From positions 1-60,624 of the forward strand of contig JAISAQ010000050.1 of NCBI GenBank assembly GCA_031266775.1: a stretch of DNA of 60,624 nucleotides, read 5' to 3'. The notes below the pieces were generated by a model, which was not told the origin of the DNA, made no database searches, and saw nothing but the letters and a program-made list of their open reading frames with translations. This DNA is from Treponema sp. Lineage in GTDB: Bacteria > Spirochaetota > Spirochaetia > Treponematales > Breznakiellaceae. Positions 49,972 through 58,201 of this stretch are shown one piece after another. Made by a program: the position numbers and the translations under genes. Each line of letters starts with the position of its first letter. Position 1 is the stretch's first letter.

Positions 49972-51105
49972 CTACTTTCCCGTGGTTTCCTGAATAACGG
50001 CCAGGGTCCGTTCGGCGCAGCGGTCCCAGGAGAAAGACCGGACCCGTTCCAGGCCCGCCTCCCGGCATTCGCGGTATATGCCGCGGTTGGTGGTAAGGGT
50101 GACCATGCGGTCCGCCATGTCTTCGCAATCCAGGGGATCGAAATAAAGGGCGGCGTGCTCGGCGGTTTCGGGCAGGGACGCCGCCCTGGCGCAGGCGACA
50201 GGGACGCCTGAGGCCATGGCTTCAAGGGCCCCCATGCCGAAGCCTTCGTACATGGAAGGAATGACCACGATGTCGGCGCCCGAATAAAGTTCCGGAAGGT
50301 TCTTCAGGGGAAAGTGGCCGGTAAAGAAAATGTCGTTCCGGTGCGGCGAGGCGGCGGCCGCCTTCTTTACCCTTCCGGCCCGGTTGCTGTCGGCGCCGGC
50401 TATTACCAGCCGGTGAGGGAACTTCGTCCTTTCCTTGAAAATACTGAACGCCTTTATCAGCCTGACGTGGTTCTTTACGGGATGATCGATGCGGGACACG
50501 CAGAGCATGTAAGGCTGCCTGAAACTGAACGGCTGAATAAGGACGACGCTTTCCTCATTCCGCGGCCGGGGATAAAAGGCTTCGTGATCTATCCCGTTGG
50601 GAATCACTTCGATTCTGGATTCCTTTACCCTGGCCCTTTCCATAAGCTCCCCCTTGACCCATTCACTGACCGCGATAACACGGTCGATGCGGCGGAGGGA
50701 ATTGGGCAGCAGCATGCGGAGCACCGCCCCCAGGTGCTCCCTGGTCCGGGGCGACCCCCAATAGGCGGCCATGTCGTGAACGACGCCGACGGCGGGACAG
50801 GAGGACTTGTAGGGGGGCTGCCGGTGGGCCGCCGGAAAGAAACAGGCGTCATAGGCGCGGTGTTTGGCAAAGCGGTCGTACCGGTAAAGATGCCAGAGGG
50901 AATTGGCGGTTTTTCCGGATATACGGCACCGGGAAATAAATTCGAGATTCGGCGCGACCTCGCTGTAGGTAAAACGGTCATATTCCCATCCGAAAAGCTC
51001 GAAAAAAGCGCCTGAAGGGGGTATACGTTTCAGGAAGTGGTTCAAATACACACCGACTCCCGATCTCCCTCCGTCACAGGCGAAGGTGTCTATCCCTATC
51101 TTCAT
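49972..51105 (-). CDS. family 4 glycosyltransferase
   Basis: A 377-residue GT-B-fold retaining glycosyltransferase. The N-terminal half is an acceptor-binding region (GIDTFACDGGRSGVGVYLNHFL, VVHDMAAYWG). The C-terminal donor-binding half has RIEVIPNGIDHEAFYP, MLCVSRIDHPVKNHVRLIKAF and the E-x7-E motif region SMYEGFGMGALEAMASGVPVACA. A cytoplasmic enzyme likely to extend a surface or cell-envelope glycan. It stands alone, convergent with the iclR-type gene and divergent from nrdR. Confidence 0.88.
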   Translation of the reverse strand: MKIGIDTFACDGGRSGVGVYLNHFLKRIPPSGAFFELFGWEYDRFTYSEVAPNLEFISRCRISGKTANSLWHLYRYDRFAKHRAYDACFFPAAHRQPPYKSSCPAVGVVHDMAAYWGSPRTREHLGAVLRMLLPNSLRRIDRVIAVSEWVKGELMERARVKESRIEVIPNGIDHEAFYPRPRNEESVVLIQPFSFRQPYMLCVSRIDHPVKNHVRLIKAFSIFKERTKFPHRLVIAGADSNRAGRVKKAAAASPHRNDIFFTGHFPLKNLPELYSGADIVVIPSMYEGFGMGALEAMASGVPVACARAASLPETAEHAALYFDPLDCEDMADRMVTLTTNRGIYRECREAGLERVRSFSWDRCAERTLAVIQETTGK

Positions 51106-51177
51106 AGAACCAGAAGCATATCACGGCAGGGAGACAAGGGGAAGCCCTGAATCAGATTTTGCCGCCTCCGCTCGCCC

Positions 51178-51286
51178 GGAGTTTTGCGGCAAAAAACCCG
51201 CGCGCCGCCCTTAAACAACGCATAACCGCCGCAAAACTCCCCAGCCGAATGCGAAACGAAGTTTCGCATTCGGCCGCCTTGCGGCC
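51178..51286. repeat. cluster of long inverted repeats upstream of nrdR
   Basis: Three nested structures. GGAGTTTTGCGGC/GCCGCAAAACTCC (51178-51190 / 51228-51240, 13 bp). GCCGAATGCGAAAC-GAA-GTTTCGCATTCGGC (51244-51274, 14-bp perfect stem). GGCCGC-CTT-GCGGCC (51272-51286). The remaining intergenic DNA (51106-51387) shows no gene. A TATAGTG/ATATAG stretch at about 51291-51309 might hold regulatory half-sites. Confidence 0.75.
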
Positions 51287-51387
51287 CAAGATATAGTGTG
51301 ATATAGTTATAGACAAGCCCCATGTATGAGGCCCCATATATTGGGAGTTATAAAAGTATCCGCCCAAGCGGCGGGGTAGGAGCGGCG

Positions 51388-51849
51388 GTGAGATGCCCCC
51401 ATTGCGGTAATTTTGACGACAAAGTGATTGAATCCCGGACACTGGCCAACGGGGACGCCATACGCCGCCGCCGGGAGTGTAACGGCTGCGGCTACCGTTT
51501 TACAAGCTATGAACGCATCGAAGACAAGCAGTTCATGGTGATAAAACGGGACGGCCGCAGGGAGCCCTTTGACCGGAACAAGATAGAGCGGGGGGTACAG
51601 CGGGCCATGGAAAAAAGGCCCGTTTCCCAGATGAGCATAGAAAGCCTCATCAACGAGGTGGAAGATCAGGCCGCCATTATGGGAAAGGTGAACCACGAAC
51701 TTGCGACGTCGGCCATAGGGGATCTGGTTCTGGAAAAAATCGGCGCGCTGGACAAGGTTGCGTACATACGTTTTGCCTCCGTATACCGGCATTTCGAAAA
51801 TCTTAATGAGTTTGTCAGTGAAATTCAAAAACTGGGAGGAGCTTCGTAA
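51388..51849 (+). CDS. nrdR: transcriptional repressor NrdR
   Basis: A 153-residue nucleotide-sensing repressor of ribonucleotide reductase genes. The zinc ribbon is RCPHCGNFDDKVIESR...CNGCGYRFTSYE (Cys 3, 6, 31, 34) and an ATP-cone follows from about residue 48 (VIKRDGRREPFDRNKIERGVQRAMEKRPV). GTG 51388 is chosen because AGGAG (51378-51382) lies five bases upstream and the zinc ribbon begins at residue 3. The longer open frame from 51322 adds non-homologous residues. A terminator follows. Confidence 0.93.
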   Translation: MRCPHCGNFDDKVIESRTLANGDAIRRRRECNGCGYRFTSYERIEDKQFMVIKRDGRREPFDRNKIERGVQRAMEKRPVSQMSIESLINEVEDQAAIMGKVNHELATSAIGDLVLEKIGALDKVAYIRFASVYRHFENLNEFVSEIQKLGGAS

Positions 51850-51994
51850 TAATTGGTTTACCGGGGCTGTCAAAACCGGCCGGGTTTTGGAACAGCCTCT
51901 GATTCCCGCCGGAGGGCGGGCGCGATGTACCCTTGAGGGGATTGCCGGGGCGGAATTGCGGAAGGGGATGCCGTCAGGCGAAGGGCCGGGGAAC

Positions 51995-52047
51995 AGAGCC
52001 GTGTCCGGGCGTTTACTGTCCGGGCACGGTTCTCCCTTTTTGGTTTT
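51995..52047 (+). terminator. rho-independent terminator after nrdR
   Basis: AGAGCCGTGTCCGG (51995-52008) pairs with CCGGGCACGGTTCT (52020-52033), 14 bp with two G-U pairs. CCCTTTTTGGTTTTTT follows. Hairpins with CAAAACC/GGTTTTG and CCCGCC-GGAG-GGCGGG lie between nrdR and this terminator. Confidence 0.75.
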
Positions 52048-52088
52048 TTCCCCTTGAACTGACGGCTTTCTTCCGGTTGAATTAACGC

Positions 52089-52823
52089 ATGACATCCGAA
52101 CAAAAAAACAGCCTGGGGCGTTTTCTCGATCGCGCCGCCGCGTCCGTAAGCGGCGGTTATCTAACGGTCTTCCGGGAGGAAGAACCCGCCGGAGAGGCCC
52201 CGGGGGGCCTTACAGAGCTTGATTCTCTTGAGCGGATCGCGGCGGATGTCCGCTCCTGCGCCGCCTGCGGGCTTTCCGCAACCCGTACCAACGCGGTACC
52301 CGGCGAGGGGGTTCCCCGTCCGCTGGTACTGGTCATAGGAGAAGGGCCCGGTTTTGACGAGGATACTACCGGAAGGCCGTTTGTGGGGCGCGCGGGACAG
52401 CTTCTGGACCGCATGCTGGATTCAAAGGGACGGCTGGGGCTTTACCGGAATAAAAATTGTTTTATCGCCAACGTGGTAAAGTGCCGTCCTCCGGGAAACC
52501 GCGATCCCCTGCCCGCCGAAATGTCGGCCTGCGGATCTTTCCTGACGCGCCAGCTTGCCCTGCTCGCCCCCCGTATCATCCTCTGTGTCGGTAAAGTCGC
52601 GGCAAACCGGCTCCTGGGCAACGCGGCAAGCGAAACCATAGGCAGCCTCCGGGGCCGTTTCCACGATATAGGGGGCGTTCCCATGCTTGCCACCTATCAT
52701 CCCAGCGCCCTTCTGCGAAATGATAACCTCAAGAAACCGGCTTGGGACGATATGAGGCTTCTCCGCGAAAAACTCTGTGAACTGGACGGCGCCTACGCGG
52801 AAACAATCGCAAAAGGAATGTGA
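52089..52823 (+). CDS. family 4 uracil-DNA glycosylase
   Basis: A 244-residue Fe-S DNA repair enzyme that removes uracil from DNA. It contains the cluster cysteines (CAACGLSATR near residue 58 and later C residues), the active-site motif GEGPGFDEDTTGRPFVGRAGQLL and YHPSALLR near 205. The N-terminal extension of ~50 residues is not conserved. ATG 52089 lacks a strong SD. The stop overlaps the priA start, so the two repair/replication genes are cotranscribed. Confidence 0.92.
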   Translation: MTSEQKNSLGRFLDRAAASVSGGYLTVFREEEPAGEAPGGLTELDSLERIAADVRSCAACGLSATRTNAVPGEGVPRPLVLVIGEGPGFDEDTTGRPFVGRAGQLLDRMLDSKGRLGLYRNKNCFIANVVKCRPPGNRDPLPAEMSACGSFLTRQLALLAPRIILCVGKVAANRLLGNAASETIGSLRGRFHDIGGVPMLATYHPSALLRNDNLKKPAWDDMRLLREKLCELDGAYAETIAKGM

Positions 52824-54874
52824 TGCCCTACTTCGATCTTGTCTTTGACATTCCGGGAAACCAGAGTTTTACCTACCGTGATGTTGAAAAACCCGGAGCG
52901 GCCGGAAAAACGGCCGCCGTCCGGGCGGAGGCGGGAAAAAGGGCCATGGTTCCCTTCGGAAACAGGGAGGCGCTGGGCTATATAACCGGAACACGGGAAA
53001 AGCCGCCCCCCGGCATAGACGAAGGGGCGGTCAAAGCCATACGCCGGGTTGTGGACGCCGAGAAGGTTTTTGATGAAGAGGATATGGCCCTCGCGGAATG
53101 GATGGCGGCGTACTACCTCTGCGGCAAAGGCCAGGCCCTTGCCGCCATGATCCCTTCCGGGCGGCGGGCCGCTTCTTTTCTTTCCCTTCCCGGTGAAGAA
53201 GAAATCCGCACCGGGCCGCTGGAACTTTCGGACGAACAGAAAAGCGCCCTTGACACAATCACAAAGAGCATTTCACCCTCCCTTCCGCTTCCGGGGGAAG
53301 AGGCGGCGGCGGACGGGCCCCCGTCCCTTCCCCTTCCTCCCATGTTGTACCTTTACGGGATCACCGGATCGGGAAAGACCGAGGTTTTTCTCCGCTCCGC
53401 CGAGTACGCGCTTGACATGGGAAAATCGGTGATCTATCTGGTTCCCGAAATATCGCTTACTCACCAGACCGCCCGGGCCATGGGAAAACGGTTCGGAAAT
53501 CTGGCGGCAACGCTCCATTCGGGAATGAGCGCCGGGACGCGTTTTTCCGAATGGATGCGCATACGCCGGGGAGAGGTACGCATTGTGGCCGGCCCCCGGA
53601 GCGCGGTCTTTGCCCCGGTACGGAACCTGGGGCTCATTATCATGGATGAAGAGCACGATGGTTCCTATAAATCGGGGAACACTCCCCGCTACCATGCCAG
53701 ACAGGCGGCGATACGCCGCTGTTCGGCCTCCGGGGCGGCCCTGGTGATGGGCTCGGCGACTCCTTCGGCGGAAGCCTGGAAACTCATGAACGAAGGGACA
53801 ATAAAGAGGCTGGAACTTTCCCGCCGTCTTTCCGGGGGCAGCCTCCCCGAAATAAAAAGCGCCGGCCTGGAACAAACCGACGGGTGCCTTACCTCTGAGT
53901 TAAAGGAAGAAATGCGTATAACCGCCGCCATGGGCAGGCAGACCATACTCTTTCTTAACCGCCGGGGTTTCGCCTATTTTTACCGTTGTCCTTCCTGCGG
54001 TTTCGAACTTTCCTGCAAGCACTGTTCCGTTTCCCTTACCTGGCACAAGGAAAAAAACAGGGCAATCTGCCATTACTGCGGCTATTCGGAAGAGCCTCCA
54101 CGGGCCTGTCCCCGGTGCGGTTCGCTTGAGGCCGGTTTCCGGGGTTTCGGCACTGAAATGATAGAGGAAGAGACGCGCCGTACCTTTCCTGGCTTGAGGA
54201 TACGGCGCGCCGACGCGGACAGCACGGCAAAAAAGGGAAGTCTTGAAGAAACGCTGGAGATGTTCCGGGCGGGACAGGTGGATGTCCTTTTGGGGACACA
54301 GATGGTGGCAAAGGGGCTCAATTTTCCGGGAGTCCGCCTTGTCGGCGTTGTGCTTGCCGACACGGGCCTCTATCTGCCCGATTTCAGGGCCGCGGAGAGG
54401 ACTTTTTCCCTTATTGTACAGGTAGCCGGCAGGGCCGGCCGTTATTTTCCCGACGGCAAGGTAATAGTGCAGACCCTAAGATCAGGCGATCCCATCATTA
54501 CCCGGTCCTGTTCACTTGATGTGGAAGGTTTCTTTGCCGCGGAACTGGCCCAAAGAAAGGCGCTGCGCTTTCCCCCTTATGCCCGGCTTATCCGTTTTAC
54601 CGTTCGTTCCCGTGATCCCCAGCGGGCGGATAAGGCCATAGAACGCGTCGCGTTCCTTTCCGCCCCGCTTCTGCCGCCGGGGGCGGACATGCTGGGACCC
54701 GCCGAATGTCCCATCGGCCTTATCGCGGGAAACTACCGCCGCCAGCTTATACTGCGAGGCCTCTCTATGGGGGCCCTCCACAGCGCCGCGGGAACCATTC
54801 TTGCCAGGTATGACAAGGGCAGGGATTCCCGTGTCTACCTTGAGGTGGATGTCGATCCGGTCGGCCTTTTGTAA
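52823..54874 (+). CDS. priA: primosomal replication restart helicase PriA
   Basis: A 683-residue superfamily 2 helicase that reloads the replisome at collapsed forks. The N-terminal DNA-binding domain is YFDLVFDIPGNQSFTYRD. Walker A is YGITGSGKTEVFL near residue 180 and the DEAH-type box is IMDEEHDGSYKS. Zinc-binding cysteines are in CPSCGFELSCKHC...CHYCGYSEEPPRACPRCG, then GTEMIEEETRRTFPGLRI. Slightly shorter than E. coli PriA. ATG 52823 follows AAAGGA; GTG 52820 is one codon earlier. Confidence 0.94.
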   Translation: MPYFDLVFDIPGNQSFTYRDVEKPGAAGKTAAVRAEAGKRAMVPFGNREALGYITGTREKPPPGIDEGAVKAIRRVVDAEKVFDEEDMALAEWMAAYYLCGKGQALAAMIPSGRRAASFLSLPGEEEIRTGPLELSDEQKSALDTITKSISPSLPLPGEEAAADGPPSLPLPPMLYLYGITGSGKTEVFLRSAEYALDMGKSVIYLVPEISLTHQTARAMGKRFGNLAATLHSGMSAGTRFSEWMRIRRGEVRIVAGPRSAVFAPVRNLGLIIMDEEHDGSYKSGNTPRYHARQAAIRRCSASGAALVMGSATPSAEAWKLMNEGTIKRLELSRRLSGGSLPEIKSAGLEQTDGCLTSELKEEMRITAAMGRQTILFLNRRGFAYFYRCPSCGFELSCKHCSVSLTWHKEKNRAICHYCGYSEEPPRACPRCGSLEAGFRGFGTEMIEEETRRTFPGLRIRRADADSTAKKGSLEETLEMFRAGQVDVLLGTQMVAKGLNFPGVRLVGVVLADTGLYLPDFRAAERTFSLIVQVAGRAGRYFPDGKVIVQTLRSGDPIITRSCSLDVEGFFAAELAQRKALRFPPYARLIRFTVRSRDPQRADKAIERVAFLSAPLLPPGADMLGPAECPIGLIAGNYRRQLILRGLSMGALHSAAGTILARYDKGRDSRVYLEVDVDPVGLL

Positions 54875-54875
54875 A

Positions 54876-54988
54876 ACACCGTCCGGCGCGGCTACCGGCG
54901 GCGTAAAAGCCCGCAGGCGCGGCATGTTCCGGACGGTGTATATCATTTAGACATTTTTATTGATTTAGTCTATTTTTTAGACTTTTTC
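54876..54988 (+). terminator. inverted repeats and candidate terminator after priA
   Basis: ACACCGTCCGG (54876-54886) and CCGGACGGTGT (54929-54939) form an 11-bp stem directly after the priA stop. The AT-rich hairpin AGTCTA-TTTTT-TAGACT (54967-54983) followed by TTTTT then resembles a weak intrinsic terminator. 54940-55060 is markedly AT-rich. Confidence 0.5.
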
Positions 54989-55087
54989 GATTTTATATCT
55001 ATCATTTGTTTTGTTTGTATGATATCATCTATTTTCAACGCGGCGCCTTGAATGTTTCACAAATTGCCGCTATAGTGGGGAGATCAA

Positions 55088-55819
55088 ATGAAGCAAAAAA
55101 CAGTATGTATGATCTTTATATGCGCGGGGTTCTTCCTGTATGCCCTTCCGGCCGGGGCACAGTCCCTGCCCGGCTGGTTCCTGCCGCTTCGTGACGCGAT
55201 ATACGAGCAGAACCTGAACGCCGGCGAAGTGGCCGTTCTGTACCATGAGGTAAAGGCGGAGGCGGAAAAGCTCCAGGGCGCGGAGCGGCTGGTCATGCTT
55301 TCCCGCGCGGAGTACATGATGGGCCGGGCCTACCAGTACGAGGAACGGAAGAACGAGGCGGCCGCGCGTTACGATGCGGGCATGGCCCGCGCGGAGGCGG
55401 CCCTTAAAATAAAGGACTCGGCCGAAGGCTGGCAGATGCTGGCGGAAAATCTTTCCCAGGCATGCGCCGTCCGCTCAACCATGTACGCCATGACCAACGG
55501 GCTTAACGTCGAAAAATACGCGAAAAAAGCGCTTGAAAAAAACACGGGCAACACGGCGGCCCTCTTTATGATCGCGGCCCGGTGGGTCTACGCCCCTTCC
55601 CCCTTTAACAATATACGGAAGGGAATACAGATGATGCAGGACATCCTTACCCGGTACGAGGCGCTAATGCCTCCGGATGATCTCTTCAATGTTTATTCGT
55701 CCATCGGCTACGGATACCTGCAACAGAAAAAAAACGCCGACGCGAAAACCTGGCTGCTTAAATCCCTGGAAGTGTATCCGACCAACAAGTATGTCCAGGG
55801 CCTCTCTGGGAATCTATAA
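55088..55819 (+). CDS. periplasmic helical-repeat (TPR-like) protein
   Basis: A 243-residue product with a signal peptide (MKQKTVCMIFICAGFFLYALPAGAQ) and then an all-helical protein with TPR-like repeats, e.g. YMMGRAYQYEERKNEAAARYDAGMARAEAALK and GYGYLQQKKNADAKTWLLKSLEVYP. It is paralogous to the minus-strand gene at 58202-58918 (shared SRxEYxMGxxY and KKALExxxxNxAAxxxxA blocks). It is followed after 10 bases by a GT2 gene, suggesting an envelope-related role. Function unknown. Confidence 0.75.
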   Translation: MKQKTVCMIFICAGFFLYALPAGAQSLPGWFLPLRDAIYEQNLNAGEVAVLYHEVKAEAEKLQGAERLVMLSRAEYMMGRAYQYEERKNEAAARYDAGMARAEAALKIKDSAEGWQMLAENLSQACAVRSTMYAMTNGLNVEKYAKKALEKNTGNTAALFMIAARWVYAPSPFNNIRKGIQMMQDILTRYEALMPPDDLFNVYSSIGYGYLQQKKNADAKTWLLKSLEVYPTNKYVQGLSGNL

Positions 55820-55829
55820 AGGAGCAGTC

Positions 55830-56978
55830 TTGCTGAATACACTAGCCGAATTGTTGAGCCGGTTTTATTATCCGGGCCTTGTCGTTGTTACTTCCTATTT
55901 TTTCCTCCTGTCCCTTGCGAACCACTATGAGATGTGGCGTTTTACCATGGGGCCCGAACTCCTTGACGGGCCGCTGGTTTCGGTTCTTGTACCCGCGCGG
56001 AATGAGGAAAAAAACATAGAGCGCTGCATTAACTCGCTGCGGAACCAGCATTACCGGAACTACGAAATACTGGCGCTTGACGATAACTCAACCGATCATA
56101 CCCATGAAATTCTAAGGCGTATCGAAAAGACCGAAAAAAAACTGCTGGTAATAAAGGGAAAGCCTCTGCCTGAAGGCTGGTACGGCAAACCTTTTGCCCT
56201 GCATCAGCTTTCCCAAAAGGCAAAGGGCGACATTCTTCTTTTTACCGACGCCGATACCGTTCACAATCCCACAAGCATTTCATGGGCGGTGACCAACATG
56301 GAAGGCCTCAAGGCGGATCTGATCTCGGGGTACATAGGGCAGATCTTCCTTTCCTTTGGGGAGATTCTTACCGTTCCCCTCATGTTCATGCTTACAGCCT
56401 TTTTTATCCCGCTTTTTCTTAACCGTTTTACAAAGTCGAGTTTATTCTCGTCCGCCATAGGTCAGTTTATCGCCATAAGGACCACGGTGTTCAAGAAAAT
56501 AGGGGGCTGTGAACATTTCAAACAAAAAACAAGCGAAGATATTTACATGGCCCGTTTTGCCAAACGGCAGGGTTTCAGTACCCGTTTCCTCAATATCTCC
56601 GAGCATGTCAAATGCCGCATGTACACAGGCTACCGGGCCGCGATAGAGGGAATAGGAAAAAACGTTTTTGATTTCCTGGGAAAAAACACGCTGTTTCTTT
56701 TCCTTGCCGCCGTCGCGGTGTTTTTTTTCCTCTTCTTTCCCTTTATCCTGCTTTTCTTCTGCATAGCGAAGGGGAGCCCCTGGACAATGCAGATAATCAT
56801 TGTGAACATCCTTTACACCATGACATGGATCTTCATGTTCCTGGGACAGCGGCTTAACTGGTGGTACGCATTCCTGTGGCCCCTTATGTACCTGAACCTC
56901 CTGTATATGGCGGCGTGGTCCTGGTTCAGAACCGTCTCCGGCCGGGGCTTTCTCTGGAAAGACCGGGTGGTAAGCTGA
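55830..56978 (+). CDS. membrane-bound family 2 glycosyltransferase
   Basis: A 382-residue product. The N-terminal membrane helix (about 14-36) is followed by a GT-A domain with VSVLVPARNEEKNIERCINSL, DDNSTDHTHEIL, the metal-binding DAD in LFTDADTVH near residue 145 and the EDIYMARFAKRQG acceptor motif. Several C-terminal membrane helices resemble CrtQ/HpnB-type transferases acting on lipid acceptors. TTG 55830 is chosen because AAAGGAG lies five bases upstream; the open frame extends left inside the previous gene. It is followed after 13 bases by an acyltransferase, suggesting glycolipid synthesis. Confidence 0.85.
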   Translation: MLNTLAELLSRFYYPGLVVVTSYFFLLSLANHYEMWRFTMGPELLDGPLVSVLVPARNEEKNIERCINSLRNQHYRNYEILALDDNSTDHTHEILRRIEKTEKKLLVIKGKPLPEGWYGKPFALHQLSQKAKGDILLFTDADTVHNPTSISWAVTNMEGLKADLISGYIGQIFLSFGEILTVPLMFMLTAFFIPLFLNRFTKSSLFSSAIGQFIAIRTTVFKKIGGCEHFKQKTSEDIYMARFAKRQGFSTRFLNISEHVKCRMYTGYRAAIEGIGKNVFDFLGKNTLFLFLAAVAVFFFLFFPFILLFFCIAKGSPWTMQIIIVNILYTMTWIFMFLGQRLNWWYAFLWPLMYLNLLYMAAWSWFRTVSGRGFLWKDRVVS

Positions 56979-56991
56979 GGCCGGAGGGAAC

Positions 56992-57747
56992 GTGCCATAC
57001 AAACACGGACGGCCGCTTGTCGATGTTTCGCTTCCCTTCCGCGCAGCCGCGGCGATGACCTTCTACGCAATCTGGCCCATAGCGCAGCTCTTTAACCTTT
57101 TTCAGTATTCGACATCGTATGAAAACAGGAGATCGCTTTACCGTTACAAAAAGGCCATACTCGTTGTTAACCATACGACTTTTTTTGACCCGGTAAAAAC
57201 GGCGGGCGCCGTATTGCCCTTCCGCGTATGGCAGACCCTGCTGGAGGCGACGGTGGAATTCCCTTTTCTGGGAACCCTTACCCGGCTTCTTGGGGGCATG
57301 CCCATTCCGCGCGGCAGGAACAGCCTGAAAACACTCTGTGATACCGCGGAGAAGGCGTTCCGTTACAAACGCTACTGGCTTTTTTATCCTGAAGGCGAAT
57401 GTTACCTCTACAACCAGCGCGTACGCGAATTCAGGCCCGGCGCTTTTTACCTTTCCGCCGAACTTGACGTTCCGGTCATCCCCATGGTGACGGTTTTTTC
57501 GGAAGGACGCGGAAAGCCGTTTACTCAGGCGGGCCGGGTCTTTCCCAGGGAAAAACTCGTGGTCCTTGACGCGGTATACCCTGCCGGTTATGTACGCCGC
57601 GCCGAATCGGGAGAACTCATCATGGATTCGGTGCGCGAGTATGCCGGCGCGGTGCGGGAGATCATGCAAAAAGCCATAGACGCCCGCGGCGGCAGCCAGG
57701 CCTTTTACCGCGGACGCATGGAACGGGTCAAGGGTCTTAACGATTAG
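56992..57747 (+). CDS. PlsC-type lysophospholipid/glycolipid acyltransferase
   Basis: A 251-residue enzyme that transfers an acyl group from acyl-ACP or acyl-CoA to a lipid hydroxyl. The H-x4-D motif is NHTTFFDPV near residue 60, GGMPIPRGR lies near 102, and the substrate-binding motif is FYPEGECYLYN near 130, followed by a VPVIPMVTVF strand. The start is GTG 56992. It probably works with the upstream GT2 on a membrane glycolipid; it could instead be a general phosphatidic-acid-type acyltransferase. Confidence 0.85.
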   Translation: MPYKHGRPLVDVSLPFRAAAAMTFYAIWPIAQLFNLFQYSTSYENRRSLYRYKKAILVVNHTTFFDPVKTAGAVLPFRVWQTLLEATVEFPFLGTLTRLLGGMPIPRGRNSLKTLCDTAEKAFRYKRYWLFYPEGECYLYNQRVREFRPGAFYLSAELDVPVIPMVTVFSEGRGKPFTQAGRVFPREKLVVLDAVYPAGYVRRAESGELIMDSVREYAGAVREIMQKAIDARGGSQAFYRGRMERVKGLND

Positions 57748-57799
57748 GGCAAGGGCGCCGGTGTGGTCTTTGCCTGTGACGAGATCCCCCGCCTTCCGG

Positions 57800-58180
57800 T
57801 CATGTGCTTTCCAGTTTCTTTATTTGCGGCAGTAAATAATTTTCTATCTTGTTCCGCAGATCTATAAACACGCCATTTATTAACGTTTCGTTTGCGATAT
57901 TGTAATGACCGTCCATTTCCCACAGATCCACACGAAAGACTTCACCGTTTGCGTTTATATTTGTTTTCAACAACGTTCTGTCGTTAATCATTAACGTAAC
58001 CTGTAATTCTATATAGGTGTCGGGTATATATTCAAAATGCGGCGAGAACAATATATAATAATCAAACCTTTTTGTCCTTTTCCTCAAGAACTGGATGGTC
58101 TTAAAATATTTAAATCCGAGGCTTTTATATTCTTTTTCCAGTTTCCTGCCGATAACCGTAAATGCCTTTTCCGCTTTCAT
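57800..58180 (-). CDS. small AT-rich gene, unknown function
   Basis: A 126-residue soluble protein rich in Lys, Ile, Tyr and Phe (FKYFKTIQFLRKRTKRFDYYILFSPHFEYIP). No signal or membrane segment. The pattern loosely resembles DUF4304-type small proteins but is not a confident match. The base composition is clearly more AT-rich than most of the window, pointing to later acquisition. The gene lies 21 bases downstream of the helical-repeat gene at 58202-58918, same strand. Confidence 0.55.
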   Translation of the reverse strand: MKAEKAFTVIGRKLEKEYKSLGFKYFKTIQFLRKRTKRFDYYILFSPHFEYIPDTYIELQVTLMINDRTLLKTNINANGEVFRVDLWEMDGHYNIANETLINGVFIDLRNKIENYLLPQIKKLEST

Positions 58181-58201
58181 AATTGTTTCCTTATGGAAAA
58201 A

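Noticed and set aside
55048..55076. TTGAAT-17-TATAGT promoter-like pair before the periplasmic repeat gene
   Set aside because: It directly abuts the SD and would give an almost leaderless mRNA. Not listed as a promoter without mapped transcription data.
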